Part shown: in pieces, positions 44,752 to 54,287 of the stretch | Layout of the letters: each line of letters starts with the position of its first letter | Position numbering within the stretch: the first letter of the stretch is position 1 | Assembly (NCBI GenBank): GCA_963797015.1 | Contig: CAWCNV010000007.1 | Span: forward strand, 310,001-374,000 | Direction of reading: 5' to 3' | DNA: 64,000 nt | From: JBBPZA01 sp963797015 | Lineage (GTDB): Bacteria > Actinomycetota > Thermoleophilia > Solirubrobacterales > Solirubrobacteraceae | Translations under genes and position numbers: made by a program | Notes under the pieces: model-generated | Told to the model about the DNA's origin: nothing | Database searches by the model: none | The model's input: only the letters and a program-made list of their open reading frames with translations

Positions 44752-45768
44752 ATGGGCCTGATCGACCGCCTCGAATCCGCATGGCGCGCTGCCGTGCACG
44801 CGGCGGGCGTGCTCGCCGACCAGGGCTCGCAGGTCAACGTGCCGCTGCTCTGCCTCGGCGTCGCGCTGAGCTTCGCGGCCAATGCGGTGCGCCAGCGCGG
44901 GTGGCTGACGATCCTGCGCGCCGCTCACCCGCACGCGACGAGCCTGCGGCTGCGCGACGTGGAGACCGCCTACTTCGCCGGCGCCGGCCTCAACGGGGTG
45001 CTGCCCGCACGGGGCGGCGACGTCGTCAAGCTCGCGTTGCTTCACCGGCGGATCCCGAACAGCAGCTACGCAACGCTGGCGGCGACGTTCGTCCCCGAGA
45101 CGCTGTTCGAGACGCTGTGCGGCGCGGCGCTGGTGATCTGGGCGCTGAGCCTCGGGCTGCTGCCGGTTCCGGGAAGCTCGTCCGAGCTGCCCTCGCTCGA
45201 CGTCTCGACGCTGGTGGCCCATCCGCTCCGGTTCGCGGCGATCGCGGGCGGACTCGTGCTCGTCGCCGTGGTCCTGTGGCGGCTGTTCGGCGCGCGCGTG
45301 CGTGGGTTCCTCCAGCGCGCGGCGCGCGGGCTCGCGATCCTACGCAGCCCGCGGCGCTTCGTCACCGGCGTCGCGAGCTGGCAGGCACTGGGACGGCTGA
45401 TCCGGTTCGGCTCGCTCGCCGCCCTCATGGCGGCCTTCGGGCTGCCGGTCACGCTCGCGACCGTGACGCTCGTGATGGCCGCGCAGGGCGGGACGCGTGT
45501 GATCCCGATCGCCCCCGCCAGCAGCGGCGTCAAGCTCCTGCTGCTGTCCTACGGCCTGGTCCAGCTCAGCGACCGCACGGTCGACATCGCCCAGATCACC
45601 GCCTTCGCCTTCGGCACGGGGGCGGTGCTGCTGGTCTCGGGCCTGATCGTGTCGCTCGCGATCCTCGCGGCGCAGTTCGGATCGTGGTCGCCGTGGCGAG
45701 CGCTCTCAAGCGCGCGCGAGACCCTGCCCGAGGCGCAGGCCGACGCCGCTCCGGCAACGGGTCCCTGA
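44752..45768 (+). CDS. LPG-synthase-TM/flippase-like membrane protein
   Basis: The 338-aa integral membrane protein has about eight segments and the UPF0104/lysylphosphatidylglycerol-synthase-like pattern: LRDVETAYFAGAGLNGVLPARGGDVVKLALLHRRIPNSSY near residue 70, and TRVIPIAPASSGVKLLLLSYGL near 255. Such proteins flip or help export lipid-linked substrates. It starts 20 bp after the thioesterase stop. No substrate can be named. Confidence 0.8.
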   Translation: MGLIDRLESAWRAAVHAAGVLADQGSQVNVPLLCLGVALSFAANAVRQRGWLTILRAAHPHATSLRLRDVETAYFAGAGLNGVLPARGGDVVKLALLHRRIPNSSYATLAATFVPETLFETLCGAALVIWALSLGLLPVPGSSSELPSLDVSTLVAHPLRFAAIAGGLVLVAVVLWRLFGARVRGFLQRAARGLAILRSPRRFVTGVASWQALGRLIRFGSLAALMAAFGLPVTLATVTLVMAAQGGTRVIPIAPASSGVKLLLLSYGLVQLSDRTVDIAQITAFAFGTGAVLLVSGLIVSLAILAAQFGSWSPWRALSSARETLPEAQADAAPATGP

Positions 45769-45862
45769 GGCGGACGCGCCGGCGCTCGAGGCGCGTGGCC
45801 CGCAGCGGGCGCGGCTTTTCGAACCCTCCCGCTCGTCGCCCGCCGTTCGGCCCGCCGAGGCC

Positions 45863-46753
45863 TCAGGATCCGCCGCTCACACCGCCCGGCGCGGGGAACT
45901 CGAGCAGCAGCTCGACCACTCGCTCGGACGCCTCGATCTGGGGGCAGTGGCCGATGCCCTCGAGGATCTCGACACGGGTCGAGGGCAGGGCTGCGGCGAC
46001 CCGCTCCGCGCCTCGGTGGGAGACCATGCGGTCGTGGTCGCCCCACACGAGCAGCACCGGGCAGCGGATCGCGTCGAGGTCGAAGCCGCGGTTCAGCTCG
46101 GGAAGCATCCGCCGCGCCGTGTCCAGGTAGCGGCCCATTGCCGCCTGATGGCGGTGGTGCCCGGTGAAGGCCGAGACCACCTCGTTGCTCGCGTTGCCGG
46201 GCTGCGCGAAGGCGAGCACGCGGTAGGCGCGGCCGACGAGGGTGCGCACGATCGCCTCGGGCACGGGCGTGGGCAGCGCGAGCACGCGTCGCACCAACGG
46301 GTCGCGCTCGATGATCTCGAACCAGCGCGGCATGCCGAGGCCGGCGGGGGCGATCGGCACGACACCGGACAGCTCGGTCGCTCCCACGGCGGCCATCCGC
46401 AGTCCGACGGCGCCGCCCAGCGAGTTGCCGGCCAGGACGGGAGGACCGCCGTCGGCCACGTAGGCGACGGCCTCCTCCGCGAAGGCGTCGAGCTGGCCCA
46501 TGACCGAGCCGTCGGGGTCCAGGTGGTCGGCCTCGCCGAAGCCCGGCAAGTCGACGGCGACGGCGCGGCGGCCGGCCCGACCGAGCCGGTCGAGCACGAG
46601 CCGCCACGTGTCCGCGCTGTCCGCCCATCCGTGCAGCAGGACCAGCGGGGGTCCGTCGCCCTCGAGCTCGAGCACCCGCGTCCCGTAACCCGCGAACTCA
46701 CGCCGATGCTCGAACAGTGGCTGCACGCCTGCGACTCCTCTCGTTGCAACCAA
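45863..46753 (-). CDS. Alpha/beta-fold hydrolase
   Basis: The 296-aa hydrolase has LVLLHGWADSADTW, nucleophile Ser111 in AGNSLGGAVG, Asp241 in WGDHDRMVS and His269 in GIGHCPQIE: a complete triad. It resembles meta-cleavage-product and epoxide/ester hydrolases; the substrate is unknown. There is no signal peptide. It lies downstream of the MFS gene on the same strand with 118 bp between. Confidence 0.9.
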   Translation of the reverse strand: MVATRGVAGVQPLFEHRREFAGYGTRVLELEGDGPPLVLLHGWADSADTWRLVLDRLGRAGRRAVAVDLPGFGEADHLDPDGSVMGQLDAFAEEAVAYVADGGPPVLAGNSLGGAVGLRMAAVGATELSGVVPIAPAGLGMPRWFEIIERDPLVRRVLALPTPVPEAIVRTLVGRAYRVLAFAQPGNASNEVVSAFTGHHRHQAAMGRYLDTARRMLPELNRGFDLDAIRCPVLLVWGDHDRMVSHRGAERVAAALPSTRVEILEGIGHCPQIEASERVVELLLEFPAPGGVSGGS

Positions 46754-46871
46754 CGTACGGCCGGGGCTCGCAACTTGCTCGGCACCCGGTCGGCTCCCAC
46801 ACCAAGCGTATTCGGCGTGTGGACGGACGTGGGCGCGAAGGGCCGGCCTGAATGGACGCGGCCGGGAGCGG

Positions 46872-48398
46872 TCAGGCGGCCGCGGGGGCGGGCTCGCCGA
46901 CCGTGACGAAGTCGCGGCGGCGCACGAGCGCGAACGAGAGCACGGCGCCGACGAAGGCGACGATCGCTCCGATCACCAGGATCCTGTTGAACCCCGAGAT
47001 GAAGGCCGCCCGCGAGGCATCGGAGACCCTCGCACGCGCCCCCGGTGGAACGCGCTGGACGACCGCCTGAGCGCCGCCTCCGGCCACGGCCTCGGCCAGC
47101 TGGTTGACGCGGCCCGCGCCGGGCGTGCCGGCCAGGCGCTGGGCGAGCACCGTGGCCACCTGGTGCTGGAACACGGCGCCCAGCGCGGCGATGCCGGTCG
47201 CGATGCCGACCTGGCGGAAGGTGGTGTTGATCCCCGACGCCATGCCGCTGCGCACGGGCTCGACGACGCCGATGGCAGTGGAGGCGAGCGGCGGGTTCAC
47301 CAGCCCGATTCCAACTCCGCAGAGCACGAAGCCGGGCAGGAGCTCCGTCCACTTCGAGTTGAAGTGAACGCCGTGCATGAGCAGCAGCCCCACGCCGACC
47401 AGCGTCAGCCCGCCACCCAGGAAGCCGCGCACGGGCAGTCGCTCCGACAGCTTCCCGGCGATCGGCGACACCACGAACGACAGGAGGGTGATCGGAAGGA
47501 AGCGCACCCCCGCCTCGAGCGGCGAGAAGCCGAGCACGTCCTGGATGTAGAGCGTGAGGTAGAGGAACATCGCGAACATCGAAGCCGACAGCGAGAAAGC
47601 GGCGATCGAGGCGCCGACGAAAGTCGGCTTGCGGAACAACGTGAGGTCGAACATGGGCTCCGGGCGCCTGAGCTCGATCACGATGAAGGCGGCCAGCAGC
47701 ACGGCCGAGAGAGTGAACAGGCCGACGATCAGCGTGCTGCCCCAGCCCTCCGCGTTGGCGCGGATCAGCGCGAATACGAGCGCGAAGAGCGCCCCGGAGA
47801 ACGTGACGGTCCCGCCCCAGTCGATGCCGCCGGGGTGAGGCGCGCGCACGTCGCGGAGCTTGGTGAAGGTCAGCCAGATGGCGACGATTCCCACCGGCAC
47901 GTTCACGAAGAAGATCCACTCCCAACCCAGCGTCTCGGTCAGCACGCCGCCGATCAGCGGCCCGACGGCTACCGCGCCGCCCACCGTCGCGCCCCAGGCG
48001 CCGAAGGCGGTCGCGCGCTCGGGGCCCTGGAACTCCTGGGCGATCAGCGCGAGCGAGGTGGCGAACATGATCGCCCCGCCGACGCCCTGAAGGCCGCGGA
48101 AGATGTCGAGCGTGACCGCGCTCGGGGCCAGGCCGCAGAGCAGCGAGGCGAAGGTGAAGAGCCCGAACCCGACCCCGAACACGCGCCTGCGCCCGAGCAG
48201 GTCGCCGAGCACGCCCGCGGTCAGCAGCAACGCGGCGAGCATGAGCGCGTAGGCGTCGACCACCCACTGCAGCTCGCTGAAGGTGGCATCGAGCGAGCGC
48301 TGGATGTCCGGCAGCGCGACGTTCACCACCGTGATGTCGAGCAGCAGCATGAACGTCGCGGTGCAGACGGCGATCAACGTCCACCACTTACGCTCCAT
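46872..48398 (-). CDS. DHA2-family MFS drug efflux transporter
   Basis: The 508-aa protein has 14 helices and the DHA2 signature LLLDITVVNVALPDIQRSL in helix 1, GVLGDLLGRRRVFGVG (motif A), RGLQGVGGAIMFATSLALI (motif C area) and GPLIGGVLTETLGWEWIFFVNVPVG. It should export hydrophobic or cationic compounds in exchange for protons. No adjacent regulator is seen, so its control is not readable here. Confidence 0.93.
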   Translation of the reverse strand: MERKWWTLIAVCTATFMLLLDITVVNVALPDIQRSLDATFSELQWVVDAYALMLAALLLTAGVLGDLLGRRRVFGVGFGLFTFASLLCGLAPSAVTLDIFRGLQGVGGAIMFATSLALIAQEFQGPERATAFGAWGATVGGAVAVGPLIGGVLTETLGWEWIFFVNVPVGIVAIWLTFTKLRDVRAPHPGGIDWGGTVTFSGALFALVFALIRANAEGWGSTLIVGLFTLSAVLLAAFIVIELRRPEPMFDLTLFRKPTFVGASIAAFSLSASMFAMFLYLTLYIQDVLGFSPLEAGVRFLPITLLSFVVSPIAGKLSERLPVRGFLGGGLTLVGVGLLLMHGVHFNSKWTELLPGFVLCGVGIGLVNPPLASTAIGVVEPVRSGMASGINTTFRQVGIATGIAALGAVFQHQVATVLAQRLAGTPGAGRVNQLAEAVAGGGAQAVVQRVPPGARARVSDASRAAFISGFNRILVIGAIVAFVGAVLSFALVRRRDFVTVGEPAPAAA

Positions 48399-48455
48399 CC
48401 GGCCACCGTAGCGAGTGCTTCCAGAGCGGCTGGGCCGCCGTGGGCGAGCGCTCGC

Positions 48456-49148
48456 CTACGCGCGCCCGTAGACCGGGATCGCCGCTCCGCTGGTCGCCGC
48501 TCCCTCGTCGGAGCACAGGAACGCGATCGTGGCGGCGATGGTCTCGGGCGCCACCCACTTGGAGTGGTCGGCGCTCGGCATCCCGGCACGGTTGGCCGGC
48601 GTGTCGATGACCGAGGGCAGCAGCGCGTTGGCCCGGACGCCGTCGTCGCGGTAGTCGACGGCGACGGCCTGGGCGAAGGCGATGACCGCCGCCTTGGAGG
48701 CGGCGTAGGCCGCCGCGCCCCTGAACGGGCTGACGGCCGCCCGCGTGCCCATGCAGACGACCGCGCCGCCGCCCGCGGCGACCAGGTGGGGCAGCGCGGC
48801 GCGCGTCACGAGGAAGGTCGGGCGCAGGTTGAGCGCGACCTGGCGCTCGAAGTCCTCGAGCTCGGTCTCGTGCACGCGCGGGCCCGCGAAGTAGCCGCCG
48901 ACGAGGTTGACCACCGCGCGCAGCGGGACATCGCGCTCGCCGGCGGCGCGCTCGACGACAGCGCCGACAGCTCCCGGATCGGAGAGGTCGGCCTGTTGGA
49001 GCTCGAGCCCATCCCGGCGCTCGACGCGCTCGAGCTCGCGCTCGACCACCCAGGGGACCACCACGCGCCAGCCGTCGTCGAGGAAGCGTTTCGTAACGGC
49101 GGAGCCGAGCCCGCCCGTTCCGCCGGTGATCAGCGCGCTTCGATCCAT
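48456..49148 (-). CDS. SDR-family oxidoreductase
   Basis: The 230-aa short SDR has ITGGTGGLGSAV at the N-terminus, a VNLVGGYF in place of NNAG, GAVVCMGTRAAVSPFRGAAAYAASK with the YxxxK, and a C-terminal SGAAIPVYGRA. The Ser of the catalytic triad falls at or near a Thr (MGTRA), which is uncommon but tolerated. It is 57 bp upstream of the MFS gene on the same strand. Confidence 0.88.
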   Translation of the reverse strand: MDRSALITGGTGGLGSAVTKRFLDDGWRVVVPWVVERELERVERRDGLELQQADLSDPGAVGAVVERAAGERDVPLRAVVNLVGGYFAGPRVHETELEDFERQVALNLRPTFLVTRAALPHLVAAGGGAVVCMGTRAAVSPFRGAAAYAASKAAVIAFAQAVAVDYRDDGVRANALLPSVIDTPANRAGMPSADHSKWVAPETIAATIAFLCSDEGAATSGAAIPVYGRA

Positions 49149-49231
49149 AGGACGAGCCTATACGCACGAGACCGCGCAATCTCCCCGCAAATCCGCGCGG
49201 TCCGTCCGCGAGCGGCTCTACCTTCGATCGC

Positions 49232-50200
49232 ATGCTGCTGCGCGACCTCCGAGAGCCGTGTGACGTCGAGCAGGTGGTGCTCGTGCGCGAGGCCGAGCTT
49301 CGCCGCCGCCGCGACGGCGGCGAGTACCTGCGGCTGACGCTTGGCGACCGGACGGGCACGATCGCCGCGGTGGCGTGGGAGGGCGCGGAGGAGATCGCCC
49401 CCGTCGCGCGCGCGGGTCGCGTGGTGTGGGTGTGCGGGCGCTTCGCCGTGCACCAGCGCTACGGGCCGCAGCTCGTCGTCGCCGCCATCCGGCCGGCGCG
49501 CGACGGCGAGTTCGCTGCCGGCGACGTGCTCGACGGCCCGCCGCGGTCGGTCGCGTCGATGGAGGCCGACCTGCGCGAGCTGCTGGCCACGGTGCGCAAC
49601 CCCTGGCTCCAGCGTTTACTCGACCGCGTACTCGGCGAGCGCTCGGAGCTCTGGGCGGAATACCGCACCGCTCCGGCGGCCAAGCACTACCACCAGGCCT
49701 ACCGCCACGGCCTGCTCGAGCACTCGTTGTCGGTCGCCCAAGCGGTGAGCGCGATCTCGGCGACCTTCCCGGGCATCGACCGCGACGTGGCCGTGACCGG
49801 CGCGCTGCTGCACGACATCGGCAAGCTCGAGGCCTACGCCGCCGAGGGCCTGGCCATCGACCTTACCGACGCCGGCCGCCTCCAGGGCGAGATCCCGCTC
49901 GGCTACTTCCGGATCCGGCGTGAGGTCGAGCGCCTGGAGGACTTCCCGCCGGAGCTCGCCCAGGCCGTGCTGCACATCATCCTCTCCCACCACGGCACGC
50001 TGGAGCATGGAAGCCCGGTGGTCCCGTGCACGCGCGAGGCGACGCTCGTGCACATGGTCGACAACCTGGGCGGCCGCCTGGGCAGCTTCGACCGCCTCGA
50101 GAAGGAGCTCGCCGACGGCCAGCGCTGGTCGAGCTTCGACCGCGCGATCGGCACGGGCGCCTACTTCGCCCAGCCGAGCGAGGACCGCGCGGCGGCGTAG
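49232..50200 (+). CDS. YhaM-type OB-fold/HD-domain nuclease
   Basis: The 322-aa protein has an N-terminal OB-fold (EYLRLTLGDRTGTIAAVAWEG, residues 1-100) and an HD domain with HGLLEHSLSVAQ, ALLHDIGKLEAY, ILSHHG and ATLVHMVDNLGGR. The order equals YhaM/CbfA, a 3'-5' exoribonuclease that also trims single-stranded DNA, using a divalent metal bound by the HD residues. It is monocistronic. Confidence 0.88.
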   Translation: MLLRDLREPCDVEQVVLVREAELRRRRDGGEYLRLTLGDRTGTIAAVAWEGAEEIAPVARAGRVVWVCGRFAVHQRYGPQLVVAAIRPARDGEFAAGDVLDGPPRSVASMEADLRELLATVRNPWLQRLLDRVLGERSELWAEYRTAPAAKHYHQAYRHGLLEHSLSVAQAVSAISATFPGIDRDVAVTGALLHDIGKLEAYAAEGLAIDLTDAGRLQGEIPLGYFRIRREVERLEDFPPELAQAVLHIILSHHGTLEHGSPVVPCTREATLVHMVDNLGGRLGSFDRLEKELADGQRWSSFDRAIGTGAYFAQPSEDRAAA

Positions 50201-50244
50201 GGGCCGCCGCGGGCGTAGCGCCCACCGGCAGCGTAGGGCGCCCC

Positions 50245-52044
50245 CTACGGGCGCCGCACCGTCAGCTTTAGCTTCTTGGGCGGGTCAGTCGAACCCGCGG
50301 CGCTGGTGAGGAGCTCGACGCGGACCCGCGAGCGCGAGCCCATCGCCCGCCGGTCAGAGCGAGAAGGTCGGATGATCGCTCCGCCGCGTGCGTTCCCTCC
50401 GATGATGTACGAGGCCTTGCCGAGGTAGACGCGCCGTTTCCGAATCTTGCCTCCCCGCTTGCGCACGCGCAGCAGCGCCGTCGCCTTGATGCGACCCCTG
50501 CACTTGGCCGGCGCGACGGAGGCCGGGCATTCGAGTTGGATCCGAAGCCGGCCCTTGCGATCGAATCGCACGCCGCTGCGCACCGGCCTCGCGGGCGCCG
50601 ACGGCAGCGGGGGCGCGCTCGACACGCAGCGACCCGAGCCGACCGAGGTGGAGGGCAGCGTGCCGGCCGAGGCGCCGTCGACGCGGACCGGATCGCGGGC
50701 GCCCGCGGCGCGCGCCTGGGCGAGCTGTGCCCCGCCACCCGGCGGATCGGCGTAGATCACGCGCGTGGTCTCGAATGGCTGGGCGGCCCCGATGCTCGGA
50801 TCGGTGTTGGGAATCGACGAGTTGAAGCATGGTCCGCTGAGGGCAAGCGCGTCGGCGTCGCCGGTGCAGAGCCTCAGCACGCCTGCGTCGGGTGCGCGCT
50901 GGTCGGCGTAGTAGCCGGTGACCGTGACTCCCGCCGGCAGGCGGTCGATGCGGAACACGCTGGTCAGCGTGCCCTGTGCACCCGTGACCTGCTCCCAGCC
51001 CGGGAGGCCTGTCGCGATCTGGTCGGGCATCCCGTCGACCGTCACGCCCTGCGGGTTGAGCGAGTTGCGATAGGTCATGCCGACCGCCGCGGGGCTGTAG
51101 TCGAGCAGGTCCATCGCGCCTCCGATCGAGTGCACCCGCAGGTAGGTCCGGACCTCCTCGCGCGCGTCGTAGAAGACGTTGTCGCGTTGTACGTATGGCC
51201 CGCTGTTGGCGCCGAAGTACGAGCGGATGGCGCGCACGGGGCCGGTCTTGTTGGCGATGAACGCTCCTTCGCCGCCGGAGAAGCTCGCCTCGCTGATCCC
51301 GCACTCGGTCGGCGCGTACTGCTCGGTCTGACGGTCGAGCAGGTCGGCGCCCGTAGCGCCGCCGGCGGTGACGCGCAGCTCGTCCTGGACCCAGCGATCC
51401 GGGAAGCGCGCCGAGTAGGACGCCGTGCGCACCGTCGAGTCCTCGGGGTTCGGTCCGGAGCCGAGCTTGTAGGTCGTCCGATAGTCGCCGGAGCGCAGCG
51501 CGAAGCGGTAGTCCACGTAACGCTTGCCCGCGCCCTGATCGAGGCTAGGGTCGGTTGCCTCGTACAGGTAGGCCCAGCGCTTCTCCGCGTCGAGTGGGTC
51601 CTGGAGCGCAAGCTCGACGGCGGATCCGGCGCGGACACCCGGCGGCGGCGCGGCACCCGACGGCGCGCGCGCACCCGTGTCGCGCCACATGAGCGCGAGC
51701 TCGTCGTTCGCGTCCACCGTCGGATCGGGATCGGCGCCGGTGAAGGTCTGCGGGTCGGTGTAGACGAGCGCCGACGTCCGGCTCCCACCCGCCGGGCCGT
51801 AGATCTGCCCCAGGTTGACCACCGCGCGCTCGTCGACCTGGACCGGGACCTGCTCCCAGCCCGAGCCCCCTCGCCGGAAGGCCACCACACGCCCCGGGTC
51901 CGCTCCCGCGAGCGCCGGAGCCTGCGCGCCGGTCACCACCACCGGGTCGGCGTCGCGCGACGCCGCGCCGCCCGACGCAGGGGCGGCCGCGAGCCCGGCG
52001 ACCGATACGGAGACGGCCAGCAGGTGCGCGCGCGTCCTCGTCAT
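50245..52044 (-). CDS. Secreted protein of unknown function
   Basis: The 599-aa product has a signal peptide (HLLAVSVSVAGLAAAPASGGAA) and then a beta-rich extracellular region with PVVVTGAQAPALAGADPGRVVAFRRG, WAYLYEATDPSLDQ and YFGANSGPYVQRDNVFYDAREEVRTYLRVHSIGG. A C-terminal Lys/Arg-rich beta segment (GRLRIQLECP, RKRGGKIRKRRVYLGKASY) resembles repeats found at the ends of other secreted proteins of this group. I recognise no catalytic motif. Confidence 0.75.
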   Translation of the reverse strand: MTRTRAHLLAVSVSVAGLAAAPASGGAASRDADPVVVTGAQAPALAGADPGRVVAFRRGGSGWEQVPVQVDERAVVNLGQIYGPAGGSRTSALVYTDPQTFTGADPDPTVDANDELALMWRDTGARAPSGAAPPPGVRAGSAVELALQDPLDAEKRWAYLYEATDPSLDQGAGKRYVDYRFALRSGDYRTTYKLGSGPNPEDSTVRTASYSARFPDRWVQDELRVTAGGATGADLLDRQTEQYAPTECGISEASFSGGEGAFIANKTGPVRAIRSYFGANSGPYVQRDNVFYDAREEVRTYLRVHSIGGAMDLLDYSPAAVGMTYRNSLNPQGVTVDGMPDQIATGLPGWEQVTGAQGTLTSVFRIDRLPAGVTVTGYYADQRAPDAGVLRLCTGDADALALSGPCFNSSIPNTDPSIGAAQPFETTRVIYADPPGGGAQLAQARAAGARDPVRVDGASAGTLPSTSVGSGRCVSSAPPLPSAPARPVRSGVRFDRKGRLRIQLECPASVAPAKCRGRIKATALLRVRKRGGKIRKRRVYLGKASYIIGGNARGGAIIRPSRSDRRAMGSRSRVRVELLTSAAGSTDPPKKLKLTVRRP

Positions 52045-52077
52045 CCCACCGAACTGGAACGGAGGGCACGCTCATAC

Positions 52078-52103
52078 GTTGCGGCTTTCGGTTGCGGCTT
52101 TCG
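52078..52103. repeat. 13-bp perfect tandem repeat upstream of pafBC
   Basis: GTTGCGGCTTTCG occurs twice head to tail (52078-52090, 52091-52103), followed by a partial TTTGCGGCC. It lies 54 bp before the pafBC GTG, in the divergent promoter region with the secreted-protein gene. A regulator binding array is possible. Confidence 0.6.
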
Positions 52104-52157
52104 CACTTTGCGGCCTGGTTTCGCCGCTGGGCCGCGACCCGGACCTACACTGCCCTC

Positions 52158-54206
52158 GTGGCCAAGGACACCGAGAAGCTCGTCCGCCAGCTGTCGCTGA
52201 TCTCCTACCTGATGGCTGAGCGGCGTCCGGTGACGGCACTCGAGATCCGCCAGACCGTCGAGGGCTACAGCGGCATGAACGAGGACGCGTTCGCGCGCCG
52301 CTTCTACGCCGATCGCGCCGAGCTCGAGTCGCTCGGGATCGCGCTGCGCGTCGAGCGGCCGGTCGACGAGCAGGAGACCTACTCGCTCCCGCCCGAGAAC
52401 TACTACCTGCCCGCGATCGCCTTCACCGACGACGAGCTGGCGGCGCTGCAGACCGCGCTCTCGCTGCTCGACGGGGAATTCGCCTACGCCGAGCCGCTGC
52501 GGCTCGCTCTCCAGCAGCTCTCATGGGGACGGCCCAGCCCCCATCGGGCGCCCGACCAGCGCGGCGTCGCGCTCGGGCTGACCGGGTCGGCCGGCGGCCA
52601 CGAGCTCTCCCAGCGCCTCTCGAAGATCGAGACCGCCATCCACCGCCGCAAGACGATCACCTTCGACTACTACACGATGCAGCGCGACGCGCTCGGGGCC
52701 CGGCGGGTGGACCCCTACCAGCTCCTGTACCAGGGCGGCCAGTTCTACCTCGTCGGCCTCAGCCACGAGCGCGGCGCGATCCGCGTGTTCCGGCTGTCGC
52801 GGATCCGTGGCAAGGTCGCGTACGCGACCAAGGCGGAGCACGACTTCCACCGCCCCGGCTCCGACGAGTTCGACCCGCGCGGCTACTCGAACCGCATCGA
52901 ATGGCAGCTCGGCGACCCGGTCGACACCGCCGAGGTGTGGATCTCCGAGCGCATCGCGTGGCAGGTCGAGCGCCACTTCGGCCGTTACGGGGAGTTCGAG
53001 GACGAGGTCTTCCGCACCCAGTACGCAAACCCGCGGCTGCTGATCGCGTGGGTGCTCTCGCTGGGCGAGAACGCGCGCCTGCTCGGCCCGCCCGAGCTCG
53101 TCGACGAGCTCGCCGAGCGCGTCGAGGTGCTCGTGGAGCGCCACTCCGGCGAGCCGCCCGAGCTGCCGGAGACGACGATCAGGCCGGTGCTCGGCGCCGC
53201 TCCGCCCGCGGCGCTGGAAACCAACGGCGACGGCCGCGGCGAGGCGGCGATCCGCCCCGAGCGCTTCGCCCGGCTGGTCACGCTCGCCTCGATCCTCATC
53301 GAGGCCGGGCGCGAGGGCCGGCGCGTGCCGGTCGACGAGGTGCTCGAGCGTCTGCAGATGACGCTCCCTGAGCTGCGCGAGGACGTGCAGGTCCTCAACG
53401 TCGTCAACTTCGGCGCGGGCTCATACGTGCTCTACGCGGAGCTGACCGACGACGGCCACATCGAGGTCGACCCCGACGCCTACTCAGACCACTTCGCGCG
53501 GCCGGCGCGGCTGCTGCCCATCGAGGCCAAGGCACTCGTGGCGGCGATCGACCTGATCGGCGAGCACATCCCCGCCGGGTCGCTCAGCTCGGCGCGCGAG
53601 AAGGTGGTCGAGGCGCTCGGCGAGGACCCGGCGCACGAGGGCCTGCAGGTCGCGAGCGCCGCCGGCGACGACTCCTACGTCGCGCGGTTGGTGTCACGCG
53701 CAATCGTCGAGAGGCGCATGATCGACCTCGACTACTACAAGGAGGCCGAGGACACGTTCAGCGAGCGGCGCGTCGAGCCCTACGCGCTGATGAACGGCCG
53801 CGAGGGCTGGTACGTCGTCGCCTTCGACCCCTCGCGCGACGACGTGCGCCACTTCCGCCTCGACCGCGTGCGCGACGCCAAGGTCACGCGTGCGCACTTC
53901 GAGCCCCGCCCCGAGGTCGACCCGGTGGCCGACCTCGACGGCTGGCCGCGCACCGGCGAGCTGCCGGCCTCGCGCACGGCCCGGCTGTGGGTCTCGCCCG
54001 AGCGAGCCCGGTGGGTCGCCGAGGAGCGCGGCGCGGCGATCGAGCTTCCCGACGGCGCCGTCGTGGTCGAGCTCTCCTTCGCGGGCACCGACTGGCTCGT
54101 CCGCGAGGTCCTGCGCGAGGCAGGCGACGCCGCGGTCCTCGAGCCCGCCGACGCCCGCGAGGCGATCCGCGCCGCGGCCGAGCGCCTGCGCGCCGTGCGT
54201 ACTTGA
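52158..54206 (+). CDS. pafBC: Fused PafB-PafC WYL-domain transcriptional regulator
   Basis: The 682-aa protein is two HTH-WYL modules in tandem. The first has EKLVRQLSLISYLMAERRPVTALEIRQTV and the WYL core KTITFDYYTMQRDALGARRVDPYQLLYQGGQFYLVGLSH. The second has RFARLVTLASILIEAGREGRRVPVDEVLERL and MIDLDYYKEAEDTFSERRVEPYALMNGREGWYVVAF. In mycobacteria PafB and PafC are separate partners that activate most DNA-damage genes independently of LexA. The fusion is known in some actinobacteria. The GTG at 52158 was chosen as the family-like start. No proteasome genes flank it. Confidence 0.93.
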   Translation: MAKDTEKLVRQLSLISYLMAERRPVTALEIRQTVEGYSGMNEDAFARRFYADRAELESLGIALRVERPVDEQETYSLPPENYYLPAIAFTDDELAALQTALSLLDGEFAYAEPLRLALQQLSWGRPSPHRAPDQRGVALGLTGSAGGHELSQRLSKIETAIHRRKTITFDYYTMQRDALGARRVDPYQLLYQGGQFYLVGLSHERGAIRVFRLSRIRGKVAYATKAEHDFHRPGSDEFDPRGYSNRIEWQLGDPVDTAEVWISERIAWQVERHFGRYGEFEDEVFRTQYANPRLLIAWVLSLGENARLLGPPELVDELAERVEVLVERHSGEPPELPETTIRPVLGAAPPAALETNGDGRGEAAIRPERFARLVTLASILIEAGREGRRVPVDEVLERLQMTLPELREDVQVLNVVNFGAGSYVLYAELTDDGHIEVDPDAYSDHFARPARLLPIEAKALVAAIDLIGEHIPAGSLSSAREKVVEALGEDPAHEGLQVASAAGDDSYVARLVSRAIVERRMIDLDYYKEAEDTFSERRVEPYALMNGREGWYVVAFDPSRDDVRHFRLDRVRDAKVTRAHFEPRPEVDPVADLDGWPRTGELPASRTARLWVSPERARWVAEERGAAIELPDGAVVVELSFAGTDWLVREVLREAGDAAVLEPADAREAIRAAAERLRAVRT

Positions 54207-54242
54207 GCAGCCGCGCCCCGACGACCGCGACCCGGCCCGCCC

Positions 54243-54287
54243 GTGAGCCGCCGCGACGCTAAGACCGCGACCGCGTCCCGCCCGTGA
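54243..54287 (+). CDS. 14-codon upstream ORF made by tandem duplication of a start region
   Basis: GTG at 54243 opens MSRRDAKTATASRP and stops with TGA at 54285-54287, overlapping the GTG of the PNPOx gene (GTGA). The sequence around this GTG is a near copy, 41 bp upstream, of the real start. It could be a translational leader or a duplication accident. Confidence 0.4.
   Translation: MSRRDAKTATASRP

Noticed and set aside
46093..48387. 764-codon leftward frame
   Set aside because: Out-of-frame shadow of the MFS transporter and alpha/beta hydrolase genes, with an Arg/Ala/Gly-biased product.
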